From positions 58,961-122,960 of the forward strand of contig CAWKGV010000019.1 in NCBI GenBank assembly GCA_963849305.1: 64,000 nt of DNA, given 5' to 3'. The notes below the pieces were generated by a model. That model saw only the letters and a program-made list of their open reading frames with translations. It was not told the DNA's origin and did no database searches. Made by a program: the position numbers and the translations under genes. Within the stretch, counting starts at the first letter, position 1, and every line of letters starts with the position of its first letter. The stretch is from CAWKGV01 sp963849305 (GTDB lineage Bacteria > Pseudomonadota > Alphaproteobacteria > Acetobacterales > Acetobacteraceae). Positions 16,267 to 24,286 of this stretch are shown here, piece after piece.

Positions 16267-17441
16267 GGACACTCTGATCAAGGAGTAACCGGGCCGGCTC
16301 GGTCGAGAAAAGGAACGACAGCAACCAAATTGCGCTTGGAGTCGGGTTTTTACGACGATTTGGCCTCCCTCGCCGGCGGCAGGGCGCCATTTTGGGCGCA
16401 GATCTCCCGTCAGGCGCGCACCAGCACCTTGCGAGCGAGATGAAGGTTAGCCAGTCCACAAGTCACGAACAGCCGGTGGGCGTTCTTGTCCAGCCCACGA
16501 TAGCGCACTTTCACAAAGCCAAACACACGCTTGATCACGCCGATGCTGTGCTCGACCTTGGCTCGCACCGTCGATTTGGTGCGGTTGCGTGCCTTCTCCG
16601 CCTCATCGACCACGCCACGATGCCGATAGCGCCGGTTGGTGAAGTCTTGCGCGTGCGGCGCATGCTCGCGGATCACCTCGCGTTGGCCGCGATAGGCCTG
16701 GTCACCCCACACCCGCGTTTCCTCGCCGTGCAGCAGATCACCAAGCACCGCCGCATCATGCACATTCGCCGCGGTGGCAACCACGGAATGGATCAGCTTG
16801 GTTTTGCTATCCACCCCGAGATGCGCCTTCATGCCAAAATACCACTGCTGGCCCTTTCTGGTCTGATGCATCTCGGGATCGCGCTGCTTGGACGCATTCT
16901 TGGTCGAACTCGGGGCGCTGATAATGGTCGCGTCGACGATTGTGCCAGTGCCCACCTTCAATCCTCGGTTCTCGAGATGTTCATTGACAGTCTCGAGTAT
17001 CCGCTTGCCGAGTTCGTGCTTCTCCAGCAGGTGGCGGAATTTGCACACCGTGGTCTCGTCCGGTGCCGGCTCCCGACCGAGATCGATGCCGGCGAACTGC
17101 CGCATCGAGGCTGAATCATACAGCGCCTCCTCCACCGCCGGATCCGAGAGGTTGAACCAGAGCTGCAGGAAGTAAATGCGCACCATGCGCTCAAGGCCGA
17201 TCGGCGGACGGCCGTGGCCTGGCTTCGGATAGACCGGCTCGATCAGCCGGCAGAGGTCCTGCCACGGCACAACGCGGTCCATCTCGGCAAGGAACGCGGC
17301 GCGACGCGTGGTTTTGCTGTAGCGCTCGAAGTTGACGCTCGCCAGAGTCGCTTGCCGCATATCGGCCCCGCACGAAATCCGCAGAACCCGCCCTACAGGC
17401 TGTTCCGTGACCGTGTCGAGAGCGGCTTTTTCAGAGTGTCC
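16267..17441 (-). mobile_element. complete IS5-family insertion sequence, 1175 bp
   Basis: The terminal inverted repeats begin GGACACTCTGATCAAG (left, 16267) and GGACACTCTGAAAAAG (right, complement ending 17441), 14 of 16 matching. Both ends are flanked by the direct repeat CTAA (16263-16266 and 17442-17445), the YTAR target duplication expected for IS5 elements. The transposase is intact, so the element could still be active and the insertion is recent. Confidence 0.92.
16410..17360 (-). CDS. IS5-family transposase
   Basis: A 316-residue DDE transposase. The N-terminal domain has RLIEPVYPKPGHGRPPIGLE and the LWFNLSDPAVEEALYDS helix. The catalytic core shows the first Asp in GTIVDATIISAPSSTKN, the second Asp in VWGDQAYRG and the Glu in AKVEHSIGVIKRVFGFVKVRY (Y-2-R-3-E-like block). 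It is full-length with no visible damage. It lies between clear terminal repeats of its own element. Confidence 0.95.
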   Translation of the reverse strand: MRQATLASVNFERYSKTTRRAAFLAEMDRVVPWQDLCRLIEPVYPKPGHGRPPIGLERMVRIYFLQLWFNLSDPAVEEALYDSASMRQFAGIDLGREPAPDETTVCKFRHLLEKHELGKRILETVNEHLENRGLKVGTGTIVDATIISAPSSTKNASKQRDPEMHQTRKGQQWYFGMKAHLGVDSKTKLIHSVVATAANVHDAAVLGDLLHGEETRVWGDQAYRGQREVIREHAPHAQDFTNRRYRHRGVVDEAEKARNRTKSTVRAKVEHSIGVIKRVFGFVKVRYRGLDKNAHRLFVTCGLANLHLARKVLVRA

Positions 17442-17445
17442 CTAA

Positions 17446-17526
17446 GCCCGTAACGGAAGCGCGAAGAGCGTCGGCTAGCGCGGACAGATCACTTGGCGAA
17501 TAGGAAAAGAAGGCGCCGGAGTTCAT
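17446..17526 (-). pseudogene. 5' half of the gene split by the IS5-family element
   Basis: From ATG 17526 the frame reads MNSGAFFSYSPSDLSALADA and seven further residues, then meets the TTAG target duplication. Removing the element restores an uninterrupted 76-codon gene with 16117-16266. Codon use is less G/C-biased than the flanking genes, suggesting acquired DNA. The Shine-Dalgarno is weak. Confidence 0.5.
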
Positions 17527-17605
17527 CCCTAAGAGCCGGAGTCGCAATGGCCGCCTTGTCAAGGGCCTCCGTCGTTGTGGCGCTGCCATGAAGAATCTGG
17601 CCCAT
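17489..17605 (-). pseudogene. fragment of an IS481-type transposase N-terminus
   Basis: From ATG 17605 the protein begins MGQILHGSATTTEA, the near-invariant start of IS481-family transposases, then drifts into unrelated sequence and stops after 38 residues. The helix-turn-helix and DDE core are missing. It overlaps the split gene in another frame, so the locus is a mosaic of mobile-element pieces. Confidence 0.55.
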
Positions 17606-17654
17606 AGTGCTTCCTTCCACTCGGGTGAGGAGAATGCACCATCAAAGCCTGGGA

Positions 17655-17963
17655 TCAAACACCCCTAGCTCTGTCAACTGTGAACATTTTTGGGAGTTTC
17701 CAACGAATTATCTGATTCCCATTAGCCGGCGCATCGGAGATTGCCATCCAACTGATGGTGTCCCAAGGGCCTGTGCTCGGCCCAAAGGCCAATGGGCTCA
17801 TCCCGAGTTCGATGAACCCGTCGGTGCTGTCCTTCACGTCCTGAACACCGAAATAGCCGCCGCGCGATGGCTGATGGCTACGGAGATCGATGAGCTTGAA
17901 AGCGTGGGCCTGTCTCTGCTCCAAGTCCAACCAGTCTTGCCATGCCTTGAACCCATAATGCCC
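17655..17963 (-). CDS. uncharacterised ORF fragment
   Basis: An open frame reading GLVDGHYGFKAWQDWLDLEQ and later WDTISWMAISDAPANGNQII, stopping at 17655. It is less Arg/Ala-rich than out-of-frame translations in this genome and has several Trp, so it may be a real protein or relic of lower-GC origin. No good start codon or ribosome site is visible and its 5' end runs into the FAD oxidoreductase gene. No family recognised. Confidence 0.3.
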   Translation of the reverse strand, partial: GHYGFKAWQDWLDLEQRQAHAFKLIDLRSHQPSRGGYFGVQDVKDSTDGFIELGMSPLAFGPSTGPWDTISWMAISDAPANGNQIIRWKLPKMFTVDRARGV

Positions 17964-17964
17964 G

Positions 17965-19500
17965 TCAACCAGCCCCCACCCTGCCCTGCAGCGTCGCCGC
18001 ATCCGCAGGCTTCCGCATCAGCTCCGACAGCATCGCCGTCTGCCGATCCCGCCCAGCGGTCGCGATCGCCGAAACGGTGCCCCCCTGCACAAAGAACGCC
18101 AGGAAGTCGAACCCGCCGATATCCCCGTCCACCACGATCTCGTCACAGCCCTTCGCGTGGCCGATATAGTCCACCACCACATCGTGCTGCGCTGTCCAGA
18201 AGAACGGCACGCGGGCATACGCCTCCCCCTGCCCCAGCATGTTCCGTGCCGCCGCGCGCCCCTGCTGCTCGGCCACCCGCCAGTGTTCGATACGCAGCGG
18301 CGCGCCGTCCAGGCCCGGGAACGTCGCGATGTCTCCGGCCGCATACAGACCGTCAGCGGCGCGCAGATGCCGGTCAACTACGATCCCGCCGTCCTCCGCC
18401 TTCCGCACGCCGGACACGAACTCCGTCACCGGGCGCACCCCGACCCCGATCAGCACCCGCCCGGCCGGCAGCCGCGCCCCCGAGGCGAGCACGGCGGCTT
18501 CCACCCTGCCCTGCCCCTCGAACCGCGCCACCTCGGTCTGCAAGTGGAACTCGACCCCCTTCTGCTCATGCAGCCGTTTCAATGCGGCGGCGAGGTCGGG
18601 GCCGAACTGCTTGGCGAACGGCAGCTCGTCCGGCCCCACCACCGCGACCTTCAGCCCGCGCTGGGTCAGCGCGGCGGCACATTCCATGCCGATGAAGCTG
18701 GTGCCGACCACCACCACGCGGTCGCCCGCCTTGGCCCCATCAAGGATCGCCCGCAAATCCGCCTCGTGCCGCAGAGTGAACACGCCCGGCAGGTCGTGCC
18801 CCGGCGTGTCGAGCACCCGAGGCCGCCCGCCGGTCGCCACCAGCGCCGCGTCATAGGCGAGCGTCCCGCCGTCCGAGAGCGTGAGCCGCTTGGCAGCGGC
18901 ATCGAGCGCCGTCACCTCGGCGGTCACGCGCTCCACCCCGAGCCGGTCCGCCTCACCCCCACGCCAGAGCGGCAACTCCTCCAGCCCCATCTCGCCCGAC
19001 ATCGCCTGCTTGCTGAGCAGGGTGCGGTCGATCGGCTCCTCGGCGTTCGGCCCGATCATCACGATGCGGCCCTCGAAGCCGAACTCGCGCAGGCTGGTCG
19101 CCGCCATCGCCGCCGCCGCGCCATTGCCCACCAGCGCGAACACAAGCCGATCCGCCGAGCTTTGCCGCGCGGGAGCCGCGGGCGGGATTGCGGCGGCGGG
19201 ATCGACCAGCACCTCGCCGTTCTCGATGCGCGCCGGGTAGCGGGTCAGGGCCTGCATCGGCGGCGGTTCCACGAGCGAGCCGTCGGCGACCTCGAACGTG
19301 CCACTGTGCCAGGGGCAGATCAGCCTGCCGTTGCAGATGGCGCCTTCATGCAGCGGCCCGCCGGCGTGCGGGCATTCGCCCTGGAAGGCGTGCACCGCCT
19401 CGCCCAGTCGGATCAGCACAATCTTCGAGCCGTCGATCTCGACCGGCTTCATCCCGCCGTCCGGCAGGTCCTGGAGCCGCGCCACGGTCTGTTCTGTCAT
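17965..19500 (-). CDS. Rieske/FAD-dependent NAD(P)H oxidoreductase
   Basis: A 511-residue fusion. The N-terminal Rieske [2Fe-2S] domain (about 1-105) shows C-P-H in ECPHAGGPLHEG and CPWHSGTF. The remainder is a two-dinucleotide-binding flavoprotein of the ferredoxin-reductase/AIF type: VGNGAAAAMAATSLREFGF (FAD), DRTLLSKQAMSGE, the NAD(P) motif VVVVGTSFIGMECAA, and YAAGDIATFPGL near the C-terminus. Such proteins pass electrons between NAD(P)H and iron-sulfur or haem partners. A cytochrome b561-like gene follows upstream in the same direction region (19577-20239), possibly functionally linked. The physiological partner is unknown. Confidence 0.9.
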   Translation of the reverse strand: MTEQTVARLQDLPDGGMKPVEIDGSKIVLIRLGEAVHAFQGECPHAGGPLHEGAICNGRLICPWHSGTFEVADGSLVEPPPMQALTRYPARIENGEVLVDPAAAIPPAAPARQSSADRLVFALVGNGAAAAMAATSLREFGFEGRIVMIGPNAEEPIDRTLLSKQAMSGEMGLEELPLWRGGEADRLGVERVTAEVTALDAAAKRLTLSDGGTLAYDAALVATGGRPRVLDTPGHDLPGVFTLRHEADLRAILDGAKAGDRVVVVGTSFIGMECAAALTQRGLKVAVVGPDELPFAKQFGPDLAAALKRLHEQKGVEFHLQTEVARFEGQGRVEAAVLASGARLPAGRVLIGVGVRPVTEFVSGVRKAEDGGIVVDRHLRAADGLYAAGDIATFPGLDGAPLRIEHWRVAEQQGRAAARNMLGQGEAYARVPFFWTAQHDVVVDYIGHAKGCDEIVVDGDIGGFDFLAFFVQGGTVSAIATAGRDRQTAMLSELMRKPADAATLQGRVGAG

Positions 19501-19576
19501 CGCCCGCCCTCCGCTTCGGATCGAGAGATCGGTTGGTGGGCGCGCAACAAGAACCGTCGCGCGGCCATGTGATGTT

Positions 19577-20239
19577 CTAGAAATACGTCACCACGAAGCC
19601 CACCAGGCTGGCCGCGGCCAGAAAGACGCCCGCCGCCAGCAACGGACTGCGCAGCCGCGGCGGCGGCATCGTCGCGGGCAGCCGCTTGCGCCCGGTTAGC
19701 ATGGGCCGCACCAGATCCTGTCCCTTCAATACCGCGTAGCCCAGCACCGCCGCCACATGCAGCAGCACCGCCACTTCGATCGCGACGAAGTTGACGGCGT
19801 GGATATGCGCCAGCAAGTCGCTCCAGTCATCGCCCACCAGCTCCGAAAACGGCCCCTGGGCGTCAACGTCGTTGGTGGCGCAAAGCCCGGTGCCGACCTG
19901 GATGGCGAGCAGGATCAGCATCGCCAGCACCATCCACCCGCCGGCGGCGTTGTGGCCGATCTCCCGGTCGGGCTCACGACGGCGGAAACGCGCCAGATGG
20001 ACAAACGCGGCAACCGGGCTTCTCAGGAACCGCGAGAACCGCGCCGTATCGCTGCCCAGGAAGCCCCAAACGAGGCGAAACAGAAGCGCGGTGAACATCG
20101 TGTAACCACTGATGAAATGCGCCTGCATCCAGTTCATCTGCTGGGTGAGCCAGGAGGTGAACACGAGCGCCACGATCCCCCAATGGAACAGCCGCACCGG
20201 GGCGTCCCAGACCCACATCGTGCGGACCGTCTCGCGCAT
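19577..20239 (-). CDS. cytochrome b561-type membrane protein
   Basis: A 220-residue di-haem cytochrome b with four or five membrane helices: WDAPVRLFHWGIVALVFTSW, HFISGYTMFTALLFRLVWGF, MVLAMLILLAIQVGTGL, AIEVAVLLHVAAVLGYAVL, and a last C-terminal helix (LLAAGVFLAAASLVGF). The His residues RLFHW, HFISG, HIHAVNF and LLHVA fit haem ligands. The ATG at 20239 follows AGTAGGAG. The long frame upstream is a shadow of the LysM gene region. It probably moves electrons between quinol and a periplasmic or soluble acceptor. Confidence 0.88.
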   Translation of the reverse strand: MRETVRTMWVWDAPVRLFHWGIVALVFTSWLTQQMNWMQAHFISGYTMFTALLFRLVWGFLGSDTARFSRFLRSPVAAFVHLARFRRREPDREIGHNAAGGWMVLAMLILLAIQVGTGLCATNDVDAQGPFSELVGDDWSDLLAHIHAVNFVAIEVAVLLHVAAVLGYAVLKGQDLVRPMLTGRKRLPATMPPPRLRSPLLAAGVFLAAASLVGFVVTYF

Positions 20240-20320
20240 TCGGCTGCTCCTACTGGTGCTTTTTATGCCGGAGGGGCAAGATGCGGGTTCGCACGGCCAC
20301 CGCAAGGGCGGACTGCCGTC

Positions 20321-21460
20321 ATGATGGGTTTGTCGAGCCACAGAAAGGCTGGGCTCGCGGGTGCGGGTTTGCCGCATCCGCCGGGCCGGTCGCACACCCC
20401 GCTTTGGCTGGCGTTGGCGGCGGTCCTGCTCGTCATCGGGCTCGGAGGCGCGTTGCTCGGCTTGCAGCAAACCGGCGAGTGGTCGCGGCCTGCCGCGCCC
20501 GCCGACGATTTGAACCAGTCGCTTCGCCAAGCTCCTGGCACGCAATCGCTAGGCCCGAAAGCCCTGGGCCCTCAGGCCCTTGGCCCGTCAACCCCAGCCA
20601 CCTTGGGGCCGGCGGCTTCCGGTCCAGCGTTCGACGTGGTCCGGGTAAGTCCCGACGGGGGCGTGGTGATTGCCGGCCACGCGCAACCAGGGGCCGAGGT
20701 GACGATCCGGGACGGAGCGAAGGAGATCGGCCGCGCCCAGGCCGACAGTCAGGGGGCATGGGTCTTCATCGCGCCCGATAAGCTGCCGGCGGGACCGCAG
20801 GAGCTAACGCTGTCGGCGCGACCGCTCGGAGGCGAGGAGGTTGCGGGCAAGGGCTCGGTGCTGCTGGTCGTACCCGGAAACGGCCTGGCCGGAGCCCCGA
20901 CGAGCCAGGGGCCGTTGGCGGTCTTGACGACCCCCGCCGGCCCGCCACGCGTGTTGCAGCGCCCCGGAGCCCGACGCCCGGGCGCGGTCGGGCTCGATGC
21001 GCTCGAATACGATCAAAGGGGCCAGCTTCGCTTCTCCGGACACGCCCCGCCCGGAGCTACGGTCCGCCTCTATGTTGATAACAAGCCGGTCGGCCAAGCG
21101 AGGGCCGGCGCGGACGGCGCTTGGACGCTCACGCCTGCCGGACCGGTGGCGACCGGACAGCACCAGTTGCGGCTCGACCAACTCTCACCTGCCGGCCGGG
21201 TGGTCGCCCGCATCGAACTCCCATTCCAGCGCGAAAACCTGGCGGCCCACGCGCTCGCACCGGGCAGCATGATCATTCAGCCGGGCCAGAATTTGTGGCG
21301 CATCGCCCGGCAGACCTATGGCGCCGGCATCCGCTACACCGTCATCTACGAGGCGAACCACGAGCAGATCCGCGACCCGAACCGGATCTATCCGGGACAG
21401 GTGTTCCGCCTGCCCGATGCGGCGCGTGCCACGGGCGGGCTGCTTGAACCGGCCAGGTGA
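20321..21460 (+). CDS. membrane-anchored LysM protein with Ig-like repeats
   Basis: A 379-residue protein: a signal anchor (about 28-48, LWLALAAVLLVIGLGGALL), a Gly-Pro repeat linker (LGPKALGPQALGPS), two beta-sandwich adhesion-type repeats (VVRVSPDGGVVIAGHAQPGA and LRFSGHAPPGATVRLYVDNK), and a C-terminal LysM domain (about 320-370; PGQNLWRIARQTYG, IYEANHEQIRDPNRIYPGQV) that would bind peptidoglycan. Tandem ATGs at 20321/20324 start it. It is divergent from cytochrome b561 and precedes psd. Confidence 0.82.
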   Translation: MMGLSSHRKAGLAGAGLPHPPGRSHTPLWLALAAVLLVIGLGGALLGLQQTGEWSRPAAPADDLNQSLRQAPGTQSLGPKALGPQALGPSTPATLGPAASGPAFDVVRVSPDGGVVIAGHAQPGAEVTIRDGAKEIGRAQADSQGAWVFIAPDKLPAGPQELTLSARPLGGEEVAGKGSVLLVVPGNGLAGAPTSQGPLAVLTTPAGPPRVLQRPGARRPGAVGLDALEYDQRGQLRFSGHAPPGATVRLYVDNKPVGQARAGADGAWTLTPAGPVATGQHQLRLDQLSPAGRVVARIELPFQRENLAAHALAPGSMIIQPGQNLWRIARQTYGAGIRYTVIYEANHEQIRDPNRIYPGQVFRLPDAARATGGLLEPAR

Positions 21461-21481
21461 AGCCTCCATAAACCCGGCCCC

Positions 21482-22154
21482 ATGTCAGTCCCCGACACGC
21501 TTCGCCTGGTGCTGGCCCCGCCGCACCGGGCCGGCTGGCCCTTCCTCATTGGTGGCATCGTGCTATTCGCGGTCGGGCTTGCGCTCGCGCACTGGCTTGC
21601 TTGGCTGGCGGGACTGTTCACGCTGTTCAGCTTCTATTTCTTCCGCGATCCCGAGCGTGTCCCGCCAGGACGGACCAACGTGTTGCTGGCCCCGGCCGAC
21701 GGTAAGGTGGTCTCGATCGTTCCCGCCGCCCCGCCAGCCGAGCTTGGGCTCGGCGCGGGGCCACGTTGGCGTGTGGGCATTTTCCTCTCGGTCCTCGATG
21801 TACACGTGAACCGGGTGCCGGCCGACGGGACGGTGACGCGTATCGCCTATCGCCACGGCGCGTTCGTCAACGCCAGCTTCGACAAGGCGAGCGCCCAGAA
21901 CGAGCGTAATTCGATCGCGATCCGACTGCATGACGGGCGAGAGGTGGCCGTGGTGCAAATCGCCGGGCTGATCGCGCGACGGATCCTCTGCGATCTGCGC
22001 GAGGGCGATCTAGTGCGTGCCGGCAGCCGCCTCGGCATCATCCGCTTCGGCAGCCGGTACTGATTTCTACTTGCCGGAAGGTGTGCGCCCGCTGGTGGCT
22101 ATCGGCCAGACTATGATCGGTGGAGAGACCGTGGTCGCAGAGTTGCCCGCGTGA
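21482..22154 (+). pseudogene. psd: phosphatidylserine decarboxylase, frameshifted after the FGSR cleavage site
   Basis: Psd converts phosphatidylserine to phosphatidylethanolamine at the inner membrane. This is the short bacterial form: FYFFRDPER, APADGKVVSIVP, the DVHVNRVPADG box, FVNASFDKASAQNERN, then the autocatalytic FGSR. Right after it, one extra base near 22058 creates a stop (Y, TGA). In the next frame the family tail continues (TDFYLPEGVRPLVAIGQTMI ... VAELPA) and ends at 22152-22154, overlapping pssA by GTGA. Without that tail the pyruvoyl alpha chain would be three residues. Since PE synthesis is normally needed, a sequencing error or recoding is likelier than loss. Confidence 0.85.
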
Positions 22155-23026
22155 CCGCCGCGCGCAAGCCGGACTGGACGGGAGAGGTGCCGGAGCGGCC
22201 GGGGATCTTCCCGGTCCGCCGCCTGCACCGCCGCCTTCGTCCGCGCGCGCGCCCGCGCTTTAAGGGGCCGTCGTTCAACCGGATCATTCCCAATATTCTG
22301 ACCCTGATAGGGCTCTGCGCCGGGCTCACATCGGTCCGTTTCGCGCTTGACGGGCATTTCGGCGCCGCCGCGGTGTCGATCACGGTGGCCGGCTGCATCG
22401 ACGGGCTCGACGGGCGGCTCGCGCGGTTGCTCAAGGCGGTCACGCGCTTCGGCGCCGAGTTCGACAGCCTGGCCGATTTTATGGGGTTCGGGGTAGCGCC
22501 CGCGTTTGTTCTTTATCTCTGGTCGCTGGACCGCCTGGGGCCGTTCGGCTTCACCCCCTGCCTGCTGTTCGCGGTCTGCATGGCGCTCCGGCTCGCGCGA
22601 TTCAACGCGGCGCTCGATGGCGCGCCGCGTCCGGCCTACGCGTATAACTTCTTCACCGGCGTTCCCGCTCCCGCGGGTGCCGGGCTTGCCCTGCTCCCAG
22701 TGTTCCTGGGGTTAGAGGGCGACGCCCTGGGCATCAACTGGCTGGTCGCGGTGGCGCACTCGCCCGCCTTTTGCACGCCAGTGCTGATCGGCACGGCGCT
22801 GCTCTGCGTCTCCACCCTCCCGGTTTGGAGCTTCAAGAATTTCAAGATCCCGGCGGAATACGTGTTGGCGGTCCTGCTCGGCGTCGGCTTGTTCGCCGCG
22901 GTGCTGGTGGCCGATCCCTGGGCGGCGCTGGCCGCCCTCAGCCTGATCTATCTCGGAATGCTGCCGTTCAGCCTGCGCAGCTTCCGCCGGCTCAAGCGCG
23001 AGGCCGAGGAGCCGGACGAGCCTTGA
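22151..23026 (+). CDS. pssA: CDP-diacylglycerol--serine O-phosphatidyltransferase
   Basis: A 291-residue integral membrane enzyme that makes phosphatidylserine, the substrate of Psd. After a basic N-terminal tail come the first helix (IIPNILTLIGLCAGL) and the CDP-alcohol phosphotransferase signature D-G-x2-A-R-x8-G-x3-D-x3-D in DGLDGRLARLLKAVTRFGAE followed by FDSLAD. Six or more helices follow. It begins at GTG 22151, overlapping the corrected psd stop, the usual psd-pssA coupling. Confidence 0.94.
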   Translation: MTAARKPDWTGEVPERPGIFPVRRLHRRLRPRARPRFKGPSFNRIIPNILTLIGLCAGLTSVRFALDGHFGAAAVSITVAGCIDGLDGRLARLLKAVTRFGAEFDSLADFMGFGVAPAFVLYLWSLDRLGPFGFTPCLLFAVCMALRLARFNAALDGAPRPAYAYNFFTGVPAPAGAGLALLPVFLGLEGDALGINWLVAVAHSPAFCTPVLIGTALLCVSTLPVWSFKNFKIPAEYVLAVLLGVGLFAAVLVADPWAALAALSLIYLGMLPFSLRSFRRLKREAEEPDEP

Positions 23027-23042
23027 TGTCTTGCTCGGCCGG

Positions 23043-23378
23043 TCAGTTCATTGCCTGCTCGACCCCCTGCTGCACGCGAGGGTCGATCAGGCTTTCCCAA
23101 TAATTGACCGTGCAGCCAACCTGAGGCGGCAGCGCCGGGTAGCGGCGCTTCATCTGCGTGGCAGCGATCCGCCCATCCGACCAGGGCTCCAGATAGGCGT
23201 CGGCGATCGCCCACCCGATTGCGTGCGCGGGGCGCTGCAACGGATAAGCCGGCGCATACATGGCGATATACCGCTTTTCCAGCGCTTGACAGGCGTTGCC
23301 GGCGTGCTCGTTGGCCAGCGGATATCCAAATCCGACCCCGGCGGCCACCGCACCCGCGAACAACACTTTCCCGATCAC
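23043..23378 (-). CDS. hypothetical exported protein
   Basis: A 111-residue protein with an N-terminal hydrophobic segment (VLFAGAVAAGVGFGYPLA). The mature part has two Cys (NACQALEK, VGCTVNYW), which may form a disulfide. GGGAGAG precedes the start. It converges on pssA. No domain recognised. Confidence 0.6.
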   Translation of the reverse strand: MIGKVLFAGAVAAGVGFGYPLANEHAGNACQALEKRYIAMYAPAYPLQRPAHAIGWAIADAYLEPWSDGRIAATQMKRRYPALPPQVGCTVNYWESLIDPRVQQGVEQAMN

Positions 23379-23525
23379 CGTCTCTCTCCCGGCCGCTGAT
23401 GATGGGAGATCAGCTTGGCCGACGGGCCGATGTCAACGCTGTCGGGCATCTTGCTCGTCTTGACGGCAACGCGCCGGCCGGAAGGCGGCCGCCCGTCGAT
23501 CCTGACGGGCGGCGTGGTCCGGTCC

Positions 23526-24065
23526 TCAGTGGTTGAGGTTGCCGTTCCCGTTGCCGTTAAGGCCGCCCATGTTCAGGTTGCCGTTGGCGTTGCCGCTGAG
23601 AGCGCCGACGTTGCCGTTCCCGTTCATGTTGCCGTTGACGAAGCCGTGGTTCAGGTTGCCGTTGGCGTTGCCGTTGCCAAAGCCGGTGTTCAGGTTACCG
23701 TTGGCATTGCCGTTGCCAATGCCGTGGTTCAGGTTGCCGTTGACATTGCCGTTGGCGACGCCGGTGTTCAGGTTGCCGTTGGCGTTGCCGTTGGCGACGC
23801 CGGTGTTCAGGTTGCCGTTGGCGTTGCCGTTGGCGATACCCTTGTTGCCGTTGCCGTTCAGGTTGCCGTTGAACGCGCCGCTATTGCCGTTGCCGTTCAA
23901 GTTGCCATTGCCGATGCCGACATTGCCATTGCCATTGCCATTGCCATTGCCGATGGCGCCGGCGGCGGTCTGACCAAGCTGGCCGTTGCTCAGCTTCGCG
24001 GGCTCAGCATGGGCGATCAGCACGGAAGCCATGAGGGCCGCGGCCGAGAACAGAGCCTTCTTCAT
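23526..24065 (-). CDS. secreted Asn-Gly repeat protein, solenoid-like
   Basis: A 179-residue protein. A signal peptide (KKALFSAAALMASVLIAHA) is followed by about 25 residues and then ten 13-residue repeats of the form GxxNGNxNGNLNx that run to the C-terminus. Regular Asn at fixed positions would form Asn ladders in a parallel beta-solenoid, as in other tandem-repeat surface proteins. ATG 24065 is the first codon before a clear leader. On the other strand all frames are open because of the repeat, and these are shadows. A role in surface structure or ice/water binding is only a guess. Confidence 0.78.
   Translation of the reverse strand: MKKALFSAAALMASVLIAHAEPAKLSNGQLGQTAAGAIGNGNGNGNGNVGIGNGNLNGNGNSGAFNGNLNGNGNKGIANGNANGNLNTGVANGNANGNLNTGVANGNVNGNLNHGIGNGNANGNLNTGFGNGNANGNLNHGFVNGNMNGNGNVGALSGNANGNLNMGGLNGNGNGNLNH
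23529..23918 (-). repeat. ten 39-bp coding tandem repeats
   Basis: The repeat unit is 39 bp (13 codons, GxxNGNxNGNLNx) and covers most of the mature protein. Copies differ mainly at the second, third and seventh codons of the unit, so it has expanded by duplication and then diverged under selection on the protein. Confidence 0.8.
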
Positions 24066-24286
24066 ACGACGTCTCCAAGAGGATTTGCGATATAGCCCGT
24101 TACCCCGGCAACAATCCGCCGCCATGCAGTTGCGTTTGGCGCGCCGGATGCGGCGTAACGAGGGGGCAATAGCCATCATATTGGTAACAATCTAATTAAC
24201 GAGCCGCCGCGAGATGGCCCTCGGTTGCGATGGAACCGCCCGCGCACGAGACTGCGCTCAGGCTGGCAAACAAGCGGGAGAGCGTC

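Noticed and set aside
17607..18695. Plus-strand 362-residue ORF
   Set aside because: Pro/Arg/Ser-rich antisense of the Rieske/FAD oxidoreductase gene.
23529..23920. CRISPR-like array
   Set aside because: The repeats are contiguous 39-bp codon-based units without spacers and encode a secreted protein.
23415..24095. Val-rich or Pro-rich proteins on the plus strand
   Set aside because: These are antisense translations of the Asn-Gly repeat gene; the minus frame has a signal peptide and start.
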